Source: Azospirillum oryzae | Lineage (GTDB): Bacteria > Pseudomonadota > Alphaproteobacteria > Azospirillales > Azospirillaceae | Direction of reading: 5' to 3' | Assembly (NCBI RefSeq): GCF_008364795.1 | Contig: NZ_VTTM01000006.1 | Coordinates: 248,001-312,000 of the forward strand | DNA length: 64,000 nucleotides | In this document: positions 46,541 to 55,625 of the stretch, piece by piece | How positions within the stretch are numbered: position 1 is the stretch's first letter | How the letters are laid out: every line of letters starts with the position of its first letter | Made by a program: the position numbers and the translations under genes | The notes under the pieces: model-generated | What the model saw: the letters and a program-made list of their open reading frames with translations, nothing else | What the model was told of the DNA's origin: nothing | The model's database searches: none

Positions 46541-47071
46541 ATGGCACATCTCACCGTCAGCGTCGAGTACGGCATTCACTGCCTTCTCTGGCTGGTCTCA
46601 TCGGGTGACCAGCCGCTGAGTAGCCGCGATCTGGCCGAATTGCAGGGCATCTCGCCGACCTTCCTCGCCAAGATCTTTCCGAAGCTTGAAAAAGCGGGGC
46701 TCGTGATGGCCAGCGAAGGTGTGCGCGGCGGCTACCGGCTCGCCAAAGCGCCGGAGGACATCACTTTTCTCCAAATCGTCGATGCGATCGAGGGCGACAA
46801 GCCGCTTTTCGATTGCCAGGAAATCCGCGGCCGCTGCGCGGTGTTCGGGCAGCGGCCGCCCTCCTGGGCGACATCCGGCGTCTGTGCGGTGCATGCGGTG
46901 ATGCTGCGCGCGGAAAAGGCGATGCGGGCGGAATTGGCCCAGGAGACACTTGCCAATGTCGCCAATACATTCGGCCGAAAGGCCCCGCCGGAATTCTCCG
47001 ACAAAATTGCACACTGGATGCAGGACCGGTTCGATGCCCGGACCTCGACACGCACGTCGCGATCCAAATGA
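46541..47071 (+). CDS. Rrf2-family transcriptional regulator
   Basis: A 176-residue regulator. The winged helix has SVEYGIHCLLWLVSSGDQPL, then SRDLAELQGISPTFLAKIFPK and the wing SEGVRGGYRLAKAPEDI. Cysteines occur in LFDCQEIRGRCAVFG and GVCAVH, so an iron-sulfur cluster or thiol switch is possible, though the spacing differs from IscR and NsrR. It closes the SDR-cupin-Rrf2 cluster and is preceded by one of the three operator copies, which makes it the prime candidate to bind all three. Confidence 0.9.
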   Translation: MAHLTVSVEYGIHCLLWLVSSGDQPLSSRDLAELQGISPTFLAKIFPKLEKAGLVMASEGVRGGYRLAKAPEDITFLQIVDAIEGDKPLFDCQEIRGRCAVFGQRPPSWATSGVCAVHAVMLRAEKAMRAELAQETLANVANTFGRKAPPEFSDKIAHWMQDRFDARTSTRTSRSK

Positions 47072-47163
47072 ATCGTCCGTCATCCCGTAGGCGGGCCGCA
47101 GAGCATCGGACATTGAGCTTGGATGCGGCGTCGGGACCGAGATTATCGCATTAACATTCATAA

Positions 47164-47182
47164 AATAAGTATGATTCGCATC
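47164..47182. promoter_or_regulatory. Fur-like box, copy 1
   Basis: AATAAGTATGATTCGCATC; the opposite strand reads GATGCGAATCATACTTATT, close to the AATGAGAATNATTCTCATT Fur pattern. It is 15 of 19 identical to the box before fecI (48154-48172). It lies in the 394-base gap between the Rrf2 and alternative oxidase genes. That gap also holds an AT-rich string at 47311-47340 with a possible NsrR half-site, AAGATATATTT (47315-47325). Confidence 0.5.
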
Positions 47183-47465
47183 ACTGGGCGTCTCATAACC
47201 GTGCGGCCTGCCCACAAACCTCATTGACGAGCGCAGAGCGGTGCCTCAAACAACCGCTTCTCTCGACCGTCATCCGAATCCCGGGAGCGAAGTGCGACAA
47301 TCTGTCCGCTCTTAAAGATATATTTTTCGCGCATATTATAGCCACACCATCAAGCGGCTGGCGCCATCGGCGACCCGCTCGATGCACCTGACACGTCACG
47401 CTGTGGACGCCGTCGACAACCGCCGACAGAGCGTACCGGCGCACTGGAGCCGAGGAGCTCAGATC

Positions 47466-48128
47466 ATGAATACCTTGATCCTCACCACGCATCACACGCC
47501 GCGCAACGTCAGCGACCACATCGCGCTGGGCTTCACCAAGGCGCTGCGCCTGCTCGCCGACACCTTCTTCGCCAAGCGCTATGGACATCGCGCCATCGTG
47601 CTGGAAACGGTGGCGGCGGTTCCGGGCATGGTCGGCGCGACGTTGCAGCATCTGCGCTGCCTGCGCCGCATGCAGCATGATCAGGGCTGGATTCACACCC
47701 TGCTCGACGAGGCCGAGAATGAACGCATGCACCTGATGACCTTCATCGAGGTGGCGAAGCCGAACTGGCTGGAACGCGCCCTGATCCTGCTGACCCAGGG
47801 AGCCTTCTACAACGCTTTCTTCCTGTTGTATCTGGTCTCGCCGCAGACGGCCCACCGTGTGGTCGGCTATTTCGAAGAGGAAGCGGTCATCAGCTACACC
47901 GGCTACCTCGCTGAAATCGATGCCGGCCGTCACGCGAACCCGCCGGCCCCGCGCCTTGCCATCGACTACTGGCAGCTTCCGGAAACCGCCACCCTGCGCG
48001 ATGTCGTGCTCGCCGTGCGCAATGACGAGGCCAACCACCGCGACGTGAACCACGGCTTCGCCGATTCGCTGGCCGGCCAGCCGTCTGCCGATGCGGATCA
48101 CCGTGACGAGCCGCGCAAGGCTGCTTGA
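47466..48128 (+). CDS. aox: Alternative oxidase (cyanide-insensitive ubiquinol oxidase)
   Basis: A 220-residue di-iron membrane-bound quinol oxidase that reduces O2 to water without pumping protons. All family motifs are present: LET with Glu47, NERMH with Glu86 and His89, FEEEA at 136-140, and [11 protein letters not shown] with Glu188 and His191. Together these provide the four-helix di-iron site. The ATG at 47466 gives a start typical of short bacterial forms. AOX is uncommon in bacteria and usually confers resistance to NO, cyanide or redox stress. An NsrR-like regulator gene lies nearby, and Fur-like boxes flank the gene. Confidence 0.93.
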   Translation: MNTLILTTHHTPRNVSDHIALGFTKALRLLADTFFAKRYGHRAIVLETVAAVPGMVGATLQHLRCLRRMQHDQGWIHTLLDEAENERMHLMTFIEVAKPNWLERALILLTQGAFYNAFFLLYLVSPQTAHRVVGYFEEEAVISYTGYLAEIDAGRHANPPAPRLAIDYWQLPETATLRDVVLAVRNDEANHRDVNHGFADSLAGQPSADADHRDEPRKAA

Positions 48129-48153
48129 TCGGGCATGATGGACACCCTGCGAT

Positions 48154-48172
48154 AATAAGAATTGTTCGCATT
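48154..48172. promoter_or_regulatory. Fur-like box upstream of the FecI-type sigma factor gene
   Basis: AATAAGAATTGTTCGCATT; the opposite strand AATGCGAACAATTCTTATT matches the AATGAGAATNATTCTCATT Fur pattern at about 15 of the 18 defined positions. It lies 149 bases before the sigma factor start, where Fur normally represses fecI-type genes under iron sufficiency. Confidence 0.7.
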
Positions 48173-48320
48173 CCAAGTTCAGTGCGGCTATACCGGTGGG
48201 ACCGGCGTCCCGGGCAATGGCCCCACGGATGCCGGTCCCTTCGTTCCCGCCATTCCGCGCATCCGTGACCGACACCTTCCGCCCTGCCCTGTCCGATGAC
48301 CTCCGCTCCCGGCCCGCCCG

Positions 48321-48845
48321 ATGACCGGCCCTGTCGGCACCTGGGCGCGCAGGATCGCGGAACTGTTCGATGCGCATCGGCTGCGGGTGGAGCGTGCCAT
48401 CGCCCGGCGGACCGGCGATCCGCAGACGGCAGGCGATCTGGCGCAAGATGCCTTTTTGCGGTTGGCCCGCCTGCCCGACGGCGAGGCGGTGCAGAATCCG
48501 GCCGGTCTGCTCTATGTGGTAGCCGACCGCATCGCGTTGGACCATTGCCGCGCCGCCAAGCGCCAGCGCCTGCGCGAGGCCGGTCCGCCCGACGAGGAGT
48601 TGCCGGCCGTCGGCCCCGGCGCCGACGCGGTGGTGGAGCGGAACCAGACCATGGCCCGGCTGCGCGGCGCCATCGATGCCCTGCCGCCCAAGACCCGCGA
48701 AGTCTTCCTGCTCTACCATGTCGAAGGCCTGCCCTACCGCGCCATCGGCGAACGGCTCGGCATCTCCCCGCGCACGGTGGAGTACCATCTGCGCACGGCG
48801 CTGGAACAGTGCCGCGCCCATATGAAGCGGCGCCCGCCGCGATGA
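48321..48845 (+). CDS. FecI-type ECF sigma factor
   Basis: A 174-residue extracytoplasmic-function sigma factor. Region 2 contains AGDLAQDAFLRLARLP and region 4 contains LPPKTREVFLLYHVEGLPYRAIGERLGISPRTVEYHL, the FecI-group signature. It directs RNA polymerase to the iron-uptake promoter when FecR signals that the outer-membrane receptor is loaded. The downstream FecR gene and a TonB receptor with an N-terminal signalling domain complete the set. A Fur-like box lies upstream. Confidence 0.93.
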   Translation: MTGPVGTWARRIAELFDAHRLRVERAIARRTGDPQTAGDLAQDAFLRLARLPDGEAVQNPAGLLYVVADRIALDHCRAAKRQRLREAGPPDEELPAVGPGADAVVERNQTMARLRGAIDALPPKTREVFLLYHVEGLPYRAIGERLGISPRTVEYHLRTALEQCRAHMKRRPPR

Positions 48846-48946
48846 TCGGCAATTTCCCTTCCCCAGCAGGCGATTTTCTTTGAGGGATCGGCCTTCGTTG
48901 GGCGTCTCACCAAACACGGGGCAACAGGAGCTTGCGGCAAGACGCG

Positions 48947-50008
48947 ATGGATCATCGGGATGAACGGCAGAGGGACCCGGCAGACGGGGAGCCGGTAGAT
49001 GGGGAGCCGGCAGTCGGCGGACCGGATGAGGACCGCCTGTTCTCGGAAGCCAACGCATGGTTCTTCCGCCTGCAGTCCGACGACCTCACCCCGGTGGAGC
49101 GCACCGCCTTCGCCGAGTGGCTGGCCCGCAGCCCGGCCCATTCCCGCGCCTGGGGCGAACTGCGCACCCTCCTGCACAACCTCAAGGAACCCGCCCGCGC
49201 CGCCTATGACGGGTCCCGTATTGCGCCTCCCCGCCGTCCGGCGATGGCCGCTGTTCGGCGCTTCGCTACGGCGATGGCGGTCCTTCTGGTGGCCGGCGGG
49301 CTCGGCGTCTGGCGCGGACCGACGCTCTACCAGAATGCCGTCGCCGATCAGGTGACCTCGACCGGGCAGCGGCGGACATTGACCCTGCCGGACGGCTCCA
49401 CCGCCGAGATGAACGGCAACACCGCGCTGGTTCTCGATTTCCGCGATGGCGAGAGGCGTGTCCGGATTCTGCGCGGAGAGGCGTGGTTCCACGTCACCCG
49501 CGATCCCGACCATCCCTTCGTCGTCGATGGCGGGGCAGGTGCCGCCCGCGTGCTGGGCACCCAATTCAGTGTCCGGCGTGAGGACGACCGCACGACGGTG
49601 ACGGTCGGCGAGGGGCTGGTGGAGGTCGCCGCCCATCGAAACGCCGACAGCCACGCCCCCTGGCCCGACAGCATCCGCCTGCATCCCGGCGAAAGCGCGG
49701 AGGCCGCCCCCCACGGCCTGACCGGGCCACGGGCGGTGGATCCTGCCGTCGCCTTCGCATGGCGCCAGGGTCAGATCGTCTTCCGTCAGCAGTCACTCGC
49801 CTCGGTCATCACCGCGCTGAACCAGCAATGGCCGGGCCGCGTGGTCCTGCTGAACGACGAGGCGGCGGAGCGCGTGGTTTCCGGCGTCTTCGCGCTCGAC
49901 CGGCCGGATGCCGTGTTCGATGCGCTGGAGCGCGGCCTCGGCGTGCGCGCCATCCGCATCACCCCCTACCTGACCCTGCTTGAGGGGAGCGCGACAGGTG
50001 TCAGGTAA
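48947..50008 (+). CDS. FecR-type anti-sigma / sigma-regulator protein
   Basis: A 353-residue inner-membrane transducer. The cytoplasmic N-terminal DUF4880 region (about 30-75) has ANAWFFRLQSDDLTPVERTAF and AEWLARSPAHSRAWGEL. One TM lies near 105-125. The periplasmic FecR domain follows (RRTLTLPDGSTAEMNGNTAL, then GEAWFHVTRDPDHPFVV and RVLGTQFSVR). The C-terminal STN-like part (FRQQSLASVITALNQQWPG) contacts the receptor. The ATG at 48947 is used; a TTG at 48932 sits closer to an AGGAG site and is an alternative start. Its last codons are part of a 50-bp inverted repeat whose other copy lies 5.4 kb away next to the receptor gene. Confidence 0.92.
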   Translation: MDHRDERQRDPADGEPVDGEPAVGGPDEDRLFSEANAWFFRLQSDDLTPVERTAFAEWLARSPAHSRAWGELRTLLHNLKEPARAAYDGSRIAPPRRPAMAAVRRFATAMAVLLVAGGLGVWRGPTLYQNAVADQVTSTGQRRTLTLPDGSTAEMNGNTALVLDFRDGERRVRILRGEAWFHVTRDPDHPFVVDGGAGAARVLGTQFSVRREDDRTTVTVGEGLVEVAAHRNADSHAPWPDSIRLHPGESAEAAPHGLTGPRAVDPAVAFAWRQGQIVFRQQSLASVITALNQQWPGRVVLLNDEAAERVVSGVFALDRPDAVFDALERGLGVRAIRITPYLTLLEGSATGVR

Positions 50009-50033
50009 ACAACGCCGCCATTATCAATCAAAG
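49984..50033 (+). repeat. Left arm of a 50-bp inverted repeat
   Basis: Contains the last fecR codons, its TAA and 25 further bases. The reverse complement recurs at 55435-55484 with 46 of 50 positions identical. The homology ends exactly where the IS6-like terminus (GGTTCTGCTGC) begins at 50034. Confidence 0.9.
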
Positions 50034-50202
50034 GGTTCTGCTGCAAAGCCGGTGTTTTGGTGGAAGTCATTCTGGTTTTAACAGCTTCAGGCGGCAGACC
50101 CGAACAGGGTGGCGATGAAGGAGACCTGGCTGCCCAGGTCGTTGGCGGGAATGGCCGCCCTTGAACGGGTCCTTCTTGGATCGCATCACCCTGCCACCCC
50201 AA
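50034..50202 (-). mobile_element. IS6-family-like remnant
   Basis: Begins GGTTCTGCTGCAAAGC, which resembles IS6-family terminal repeats (GGTTCTGTTGCAAA type). On the minus strand a frame ends ANDLGSQVSFIATLFGSAA and a stop at 50087, similar to IS6 transposase C termini (...RFIxxLFGLAA). No catalytic core and no second end are seen; the right limit is approximate. The remaining bases to 50283 show nothing recognisable. Confidence 0.5.
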
Positions 50203-50283
50203 CGGTCAAAAGAGGCTGGGTTCTATCCGATCCGGGCGGCGCCGGAAAAGCTGCAACAGAGCCGTTGACCGTGCCGTCGGGAA

Positions 50284-53200
50284 TCAGGAACCCGTCCGCG
50301 TCGGGGGCTGGTCTGACAGGGCGCGTCTGATCGCGGTCAGCAATGGGTCCGGACTGAGTGGCTTATGCAGCAGCAGGAAGCCGCTGGCACTCGCTTCCCG
50401 GATGCGTTCGGGCGAGGTGTCGCCGGTCAGGAGGATTCCAGGCAGTCGGACGGCGAAGTGCCGCGCCAGCCGCCTGATCACCTCCGATCCGTTTTCTGTG
50501 CCCTTGAGCCGGAAATCGGCGATGACCAGGTCTGGCGCTTGGTTCGCCAATCGTTTCACGGCGGTATCGCCGTCTGGTGCCGCCACCACCTCATACCCCA
50601 GTTCCTGAAGAAAGGCGGTGACCCCGTCGAGGACCGCCGGGTCGTCGTCGACCACCGCGACCCGCTCGCCGTTGCCTCCGTTGGGTATCGGCGTCTCCTC
50701 GTCCTTCGTAACGGGATCGTTCTGACTGGCTAACGGAACAAGGATCTCGAACATCGATCCCCGCCCCGGCGTCGACCGAACTTGGATCGGGTGCTGAAGC
50801 AGCGTGGCGAGGCGTTCCACGATGGCAAGCCCCAGCCCCAGCCCCTGCCGGCGGTCGCGCTCCGGATTTTCGACCTGATGAAACTCCTCGAAGATCGAGG
50901 CCAGCTGGTTCGGCGGAATGCCGCGCCCGGTGTCCCAAACCTGGATGCGCAGGTTCGTGCCGGCACGGCGGCACCCCACCAGGATGCCGCCCCGGTCGGT
51001 GTATTTGATCGCGTTGGCGATGAAATTCCGCAGAATGCGCTCCAGCAGCTTGGGGTCGCTCCGCACCGCAAGGTTGGTCGGAATGCAGCGCAACTCCAGG
51101 TCGGCTGCTTCGGCCAATGGCGAAAATTCGGCGCACAGTGAAGCGATCATCGTCTGGATCGAGCAGGACCGCAGCATGACCTCGATGATGCCGGCGTCCA
51201 GCCGCGACACGTCCAGGATGTCGTCAAGCATGACGGTCATGGCGCCCAGCGCGTTGCCCATGCTGGCAAGCAGCTTGGCTGCCGCCTCGCCCTGAGGCTG
51301 CATGGCTACCAGATGATGGAACATGATCAGGGCCTGCACCGGCTGTCGCAGATCATGGCTGGCAGCGGCGAGAAAGCGGGTCTTGCTGGCGCTCGCCTGT
51401 TCGGCCGCGGCCTTGGCGGCGGCGAGGGCCTGGCGGACGCGCACCTGCTCGGTGACGTCCTCCATCGCCAACAGGATCAGCCTGCCCGCCTGATTCAAGC
51501 GGCGGGCGTTCAGCAACAGGGTGCGTCTGGTGAGGTTCCGGCCATCGGCGTCTTGGCCGCCGGCCTCCTGGTTAACGGTGTCCCGACCGACGGTCAGTTC
51601 CAACGCCTCGATGACCGTGCCGTTGGGGATGATCCGTTCCAGCGCCCGGCGCAATCCGGGATCGGCCAGCAGACCACCGGCCATTTCGGCCAGCCGGGCG
51701 CCCAGCACGTCCTCCGGCGTGGTGGCGAAGATGTGATGGAAGGCCGCGCTGGCGCCGACCACCCGCAGCGTCTCGTCCAGCACAAGCAGAGGTTCGCGCA
51801 CCGTGTCGACGATGGCCTGGGCGAAATCGCGCTCCGCCCGCGCTGCGCGCAGCACCCCGGCCCGCTCGATGACCAGCCCCAGCACGCTGGCGATGGCTTG
51901 GACGAATTCCAGGTCGGCGTCTCCGAACCGTCCCGCCGTTTGGCTGAGCACCGCGAGAACGGATGGTCCCCGCGTCCCGTCGCCGAAGGGGACTCCCAGG
52001 CCGCTGACGGCCGGACCGCCGGGCAGCGCCAGAGGGGAGCGGACGCGCTGATCGGTGGCGAAATCCTCGACGATCAGCGGCTGCCGGGACCGGAACACCC
52101 GTCCGACCAGCGTTGCCATGTCGGTGGAGATCCTGACCGCGGGGTCTTGCGGAACGGAAAATCCGACGCTACCGAGGAGGACAAGGTCGTCGGCATCCCC
52201 GGTGCGGCGGCCGGACGGATCGTCGCCGGGGCCGAGGATGGCGACGCCGTCCACGCCCAGCCCTTCGGCGATGAGGTGGGCCGCTTCCGCCAGCGTCTCC
52301 GGCCCGTCGGCTCCGACGGGATCCTTGCGTCCGAGATCGGCGATCAGCTTGTACTGGCGGGCGCGCAGAGCCATGGCCAGGCTGGTTCGCTTCAGCGGCG
52401 TCACGTCGCTGAAAGTGATGACGACGCCCTCCACCTGGGCGTGCTGGGTGCGGTAGGGCTGGATACGGCGCAGGTACGTGGTGTCGCCGTCCATCGACAC
52501 TTCCCGTTCCGACGGCGTCATGGACGACAGCACGGAGCGGATGTCGGTCAGCAGGTAGGGGTCGGAGAAATGGCGGGCGATGTCGGTGATCCGGCGTCCG
52601 GTATCCTGCGGCAGCAGGGCGAACAGCCGGGTCGCCGACGGAGTGAAACGCTTGATCCGCAGATCCGATGACAGGAAGACCGTGGCGATGTCGGTGCTGC
52701 TCAGCAGATTGCCGAGGTCGTTGGTGGTCGCCTCCAGTTCGTCGACCTTTTCATGGAGCTGGGTGTTCAGCGTGCTGAGTTCCTCGTTGAGGGATTGCAG
52801 TTCTTCCTTCGATGTCTCCAGTTCTTCGGTGGTCGACTGGTACTCCTCGCCGATCGACAGGATCTCCTCGTTGGCGACCCGCAATGCCTCGCTGGTCGCG
52901 CTGAGTTCCTCGATGGTTTCGTTCAACTCCTCGCGGGTCATGCGCAGCTCGCTTTCGAGCTGTTCGACGCTGTCCATGGCGGCCGGCAGCACCGGGGCCT
53001 CGCCGGTCGGGATGCTTGGTGCCGCGTCGCCGGCCGTGAAGGTCACCAGCAGCAGCTCGTTGCCGGCGCGAGGAAAGCGCACCGGGATCACCAGGATGGT
53101 CACCGGCACCATAACCCCTTGGCGCTTGTGTCTGATCCCCGAGATCTGGACCCGTCCGTGCGAAGCGAGCGCCTGGGCGACGGCGCGGCGCAATTGCAGG

Positions 53201-54939
53201 CGCAACTCCCCGCGTGTCATCGCCGTCAGATCCCAGGGCGGCTCCCCCGTCGGCAGGTCGAGAAACTCGCCGGTCGGACCGAACAGGTATTGGACCCGGT
53301 GCTGACCGTCGATCAAAACAGCTGCAGGCGCGTATTCCAGCAACAGGGCCTGTCGGATCAGGTCGGCCGGGCTGTTGCCGCGCAAGGGGGTGGACGGCGC
53401 CGGCAGCGTGATCGCGGATCGCCCGCCCGTGGGCGGAACCGACATCGCGCTGCCGCGGGTGGTGCCGATCTTCCGGTAAAGGCGCCATTTCTTGGATAAT
53501 GGCTGGAACAGGTCGGAGCGCGCGTCGATGGTCTCCGCGGTGCCGAGGAGCAGGCCGCCATTCTCGACCAGAGCGAAATGGAAAAGCGCGAAGATGGCCT
53601 TCTGCACGTCCGGCTCAATGTAGATCAGCATGTTGCGGCAGCTGATGAGATCGAGCTTGGAAAACGGAGGATCGCTGAGCAGGTCGTGCTGGGCGAAGGA
53701 TACCGCGTCGCGCAACGGCTTGGCCACCTTGTAGCCGCCTTCGGCCTTGGTGAAGAAGCGGTCGAGCCGTTCGGCGGACACGTCCACGGTGATGGTTTCC
53801 GGATACAGGCCGGTGCGGGCGATGGTCAGTGCCCGGCTGTCCACATCGGTGGCAAACACCCGGAAGTCGGGGGATGATCCACTCTGCGCGCAGGCCTCCA
53901 GCAGCATGATGGCGATGGAGTAAGCCTCTTCCCCGGTGGCGCAGGCCGGGACCCACACGCGGATCGGCTTGCCCGCCGGCCGGCTCCGCACCAGTGGGGC
54001 GATGAAATCGTCAGCCAGGGCCTCGAAAGCCGGACCATCGCGGAAAAAGCGGGTTACGCTGATCAGAATGTCGCGGGACAGCAGTTCGATCTCGGCGGGG
54101 TGCGTGCCCAGAAAGGCCCGGTATTCCGACATGTCGCCGATGTGGTGAATTCCCATTCGCCGTTCGATGCGGCGGGAAAGCGACCGCGGTTTGTAGGCCC
54201 GGTGGTCTCGCTTGGTCTGTACGTTCAGCAGGTCCAGGATGCCATCCAATGCACCGTCCGGCGCCTCTACACTCTGTAACGCCATAGGGCCGAGATAGGG
54301 CTGGTGAACGAAGTCGACGATGACGCCGGGCATGCGCTCCGGCGCCAGGATGTAGTCGGCCATACCGGTGGCGATGGCACTGTTCGGCATGCCGTCGAAC
54401 TCGGCGGTCGTCGGGTCTTGGACGACCACCAACCCGCCGCACTCTTTGATCGAGCGGAGGCCGTTGGTGCCGTCCGCCCCGGTGCCGGACAGCACGACGC
54501 AGATCGCCTTCTCATGCTGGTCGGTCGCCAGCGTACGGAAGAAGATGTCGATGGGCAGGCTGGCATCGGCCGACATCTTCGGTTCGCGAATACGCAGTTG
54601 GCCGGCCTCCATGGTCGGCAACAGGCCCGCGGGAGCGATGTATATGTGATCGGCCTCCAGCAGAAGGCCGTCATGCGCCGTTTGGACCGACAGCGCCGTT
54701 GCTTTTTCCAGCAGATCGGACAGCAGCCTCTCGTTGTTCGGAATCCGATGCTGGATAACCACGAAGGCGAGGCGGCTGGCCGTCGGCACGGCGCCGAGCA
54801 GCGCGGTGATGGCCTTCAGGCCGCCGGCCGAAGCGCCGATTCCGACGATTGCCAAAGGACCGGCCTGCGTGTCCCGCCGTTCGGTCCGAGCAACGGGCTC
54901 CTGGCCATATCGGTCCGAGCCTTCATCCGCTGAAATCAT
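50284..54939 (-). CDS. CheB-CheR-PAS-GAF hybrid histidine kinase with receiver domain
   Basis: A 1551-residue multidomain protein. Residues about 28-215 are a CheB methylesterase (GIGASAGGLKAI with Ser37, QHR, SGTGADGTNG). About 230-480 is a CheR methyltransferase (SVTRFFRDGP, WVPACATGEEAYS, VFATDVDSRAL, LISCRNMLIYI). Then come a PAS-like domain, a long coiled coil rich in EEL repeats (about 640-720), further PAS, GAF and PAS modules, HisKA (FLAAASHDLRQPVQAL), HATPase (NAIKYTDRGG, DTGRGIPP, GLGLGLAIVERLA) and a C-terminal receiver (VAVVDDDPAVLDG, LVIADFRLKG). CheB lacks its own receiver domain. The ATG at 54939 follows GGAGG. It sits antisense inside an iron-uptake operon and may be an insert. 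Confidence 0.93.
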   Translation of the reverse strand: MISADEGSDRYGQEPVARTERRDTQAGPLAIVGIGASAGGLKAITALLGAVPTASRLAFVVIQHRIPNNERLLSDLLEKATALSVQTAHDGLLLEADHIYIAPAGLLPTMEAGQLRIREPKMSADASLPIDIFFRTLATDQHEKAICVVLSGTGADGTNGLRSIKECGGLVVVQDPTTAEFDGMPNSAIATGMADYILAPERMPGVIVDFVHQPYLGPMALQSVEAPDGALDGILDLLNVQTKRDHRAYKPRSLSRRIERRMGIHHIGDMSEYRAFLGTHPAEIELLSRDILISVTRFFRDGPAFEALADDFIAPLVRSRPAGKPIRVWVPACATGEEAYSIAIMLLEACAQSGSSPDFRVFATDVDSRALTIARTGLYPETITVDVSAERLDRFFTKAEGGYKVAKPLRDAVSFAQHDLLSDPPFSKLDLISCRNMLIYIEPDVQKAIFALFHFALVENGGLLLGTAETIDARSDLFQPLSKKWRLYRKIGTTRGSAMSVPPTGGRSAITLPAPSTPLRGNSPADLIRQALLLEYAPAAVLIDGQHRVQYLFGPTGEFLDLPTGEPPWDLTAMTRGELRLQLRRAVAQALASHGRVQISGIRHKRQGVMVPVTILVIPVRFPRAGNELLLVTFTAGDAAPSIPTGEAPVLPAAMDSVEQLESELRMTREELNETIEELSATSEALRVANEEILSIGEEYQSTTEELETSKEELQSLNEELSTLNTQLHEKVDELEATTNDLGNLLSSTDIATVFLSSDLRIKRFTPSATRLFALLPQDTGRRITDIARHFSDPYLLTDIRSVLSSMTPSEREVSMDGDTTYLRRIQPYRTQHAQVEGVVITFSDVTPLKRTSLAMALRARQYKLIADLGRKDPVGADGPETLAEAAHLIAEGLGVDGVAILGPGDDPSGRRTGDADDLVLLGSVGFSVPQDPAVRISTDMATLVGRVFRSRQPLIVEDFATDQRVRSPLALPGGPAVSGLGVPFGDGTRGPSVLAVLSQTAGRFGDADLEFVQAIASVLGLVIERAGVLRAARAERDFAQAIVDTVREPLLVLDETLRVVGASAAFHHIFATTPEDVLGARLAEMAGGLLADPGLRRALERIIPNGTVIEALELTVGRDTVNQEAGGQDADGRNLTRRTLLLNARRLNQAGRLILLAMEDVTEQVRVRQALAAAKAAAEQASASKTRFLAAASHDLRQPVQALIMFHHLVAMQPQGEAAAKLLASMGNALGAMTVMLDDILDVSRLDAGIIEVMLRSCSIQTMIASLCAEFSPLAEAADLELRCIPTNLAVRSDPKLLERILRNFIANAIKYTDRGGILVGCRRAGTNLRIQVWDTGRGIPPNQLASIFEEFHQVENPERDRRQGLGLGLAIVERLATLLQHPIQVRSTPGRGSMFEILVPLASQNDPVTKDEETPIPNGGNGERVAVVDDDPAVLDGVTAFLQELGYEVVAAPDGDTAVKRLANQAPDLVIADFRLKGTENGSEVIRRLARHFAVRLPGILLTGDTSPERIREASASGFLLLHKPLSPDPLLTAIRRALSDQPPTRTGS

Positions 54940-55434
54940 GACCGGCCTCCATCCCATACCTCGATCCCGACCCACGATGGTCTTAGCCGATACCACCATG
55001 CCGCCATACCGAACCATTTTGGTGGGATGGCAGCGAGGTGGGCGGCATTAGGCCGGTATGCGGACGACGACCAATTCATATATTTAGAAGTCTACAGCAT
55101 GCCGTCGTGTGTTTGGAAAATTATAAGCATTAGCGGTATGGTTTCGTATACACGACGACGTTAAGGCCTCCGGCATCCCTGAATTCTTGAGCATAAAATC
55201 TCAGCAGTCATTTGATTGTATTCAAGATGCCATCTTCCAATCCGTGTGATATTCCACTGGAATGTATGGTTCAGCCCATGGGAAAATCGCTTGCGCGGAT
55301 CCTGATCGCCCGGAAACCCTCCGGTCCCGTCTTCCCCCAGCCCTCCAGCTTCCGGCCGTCTTTCGTTACGCTGTCGGGCGGCAATTCCGGCGGACCAAGG
55401 ACGGCGGGATCAGCATCCGCTCCGCCATAGCTGT
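54940..55434. other. AT-rich intergenic region upstream of the hybrid kinase
   Basis: About 500 bases without a supported gene. The stretch 55055-55235 is markedly AT-rich compared with the window, which fits a promoter region for the leftward kinase gene and perhaps foreign DNA. A pair CGTCGTGT / ACACGACG (near 55106-55113 and 55151-55158) forms a loose dyad. The rest up to the right inverted-repeat arm is unremarkable. Confidence 0.5.
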
Positions 55435-55484
55435 CTTTGGTTGATGATGGCGGCGTTGTTTACCTGACACCTATCGCGCTCTCC
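55435..55484 (-). repeat. Right arm of the 50-bp inverted repeat
   Basis: On the minus strand it reads as the end of a FecR protein (SAIGVR then TAA) followed by 25 bases nearly identical to those after the real fecR. Four mismatches separate it from the left arm. It lies 142 bases before the TonB-receptor start, next to its presumed promoter (AT-rich string near 55494-55530). Confidence 0.9.
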
Positions 55485-55625
55485 TCCGCTTCACTGAAAA
55501 AATCCGGGAGGTCTAAAAAACTTCCCAGGGATCTCCGCATCCCCATCGTCATCACCGGGAAAGAAGAGAATGAGACGCAGTCGCAGAAAGCGGCGCGGTC
55601 TCTCACCGGATGACAGAGGCGAGCG

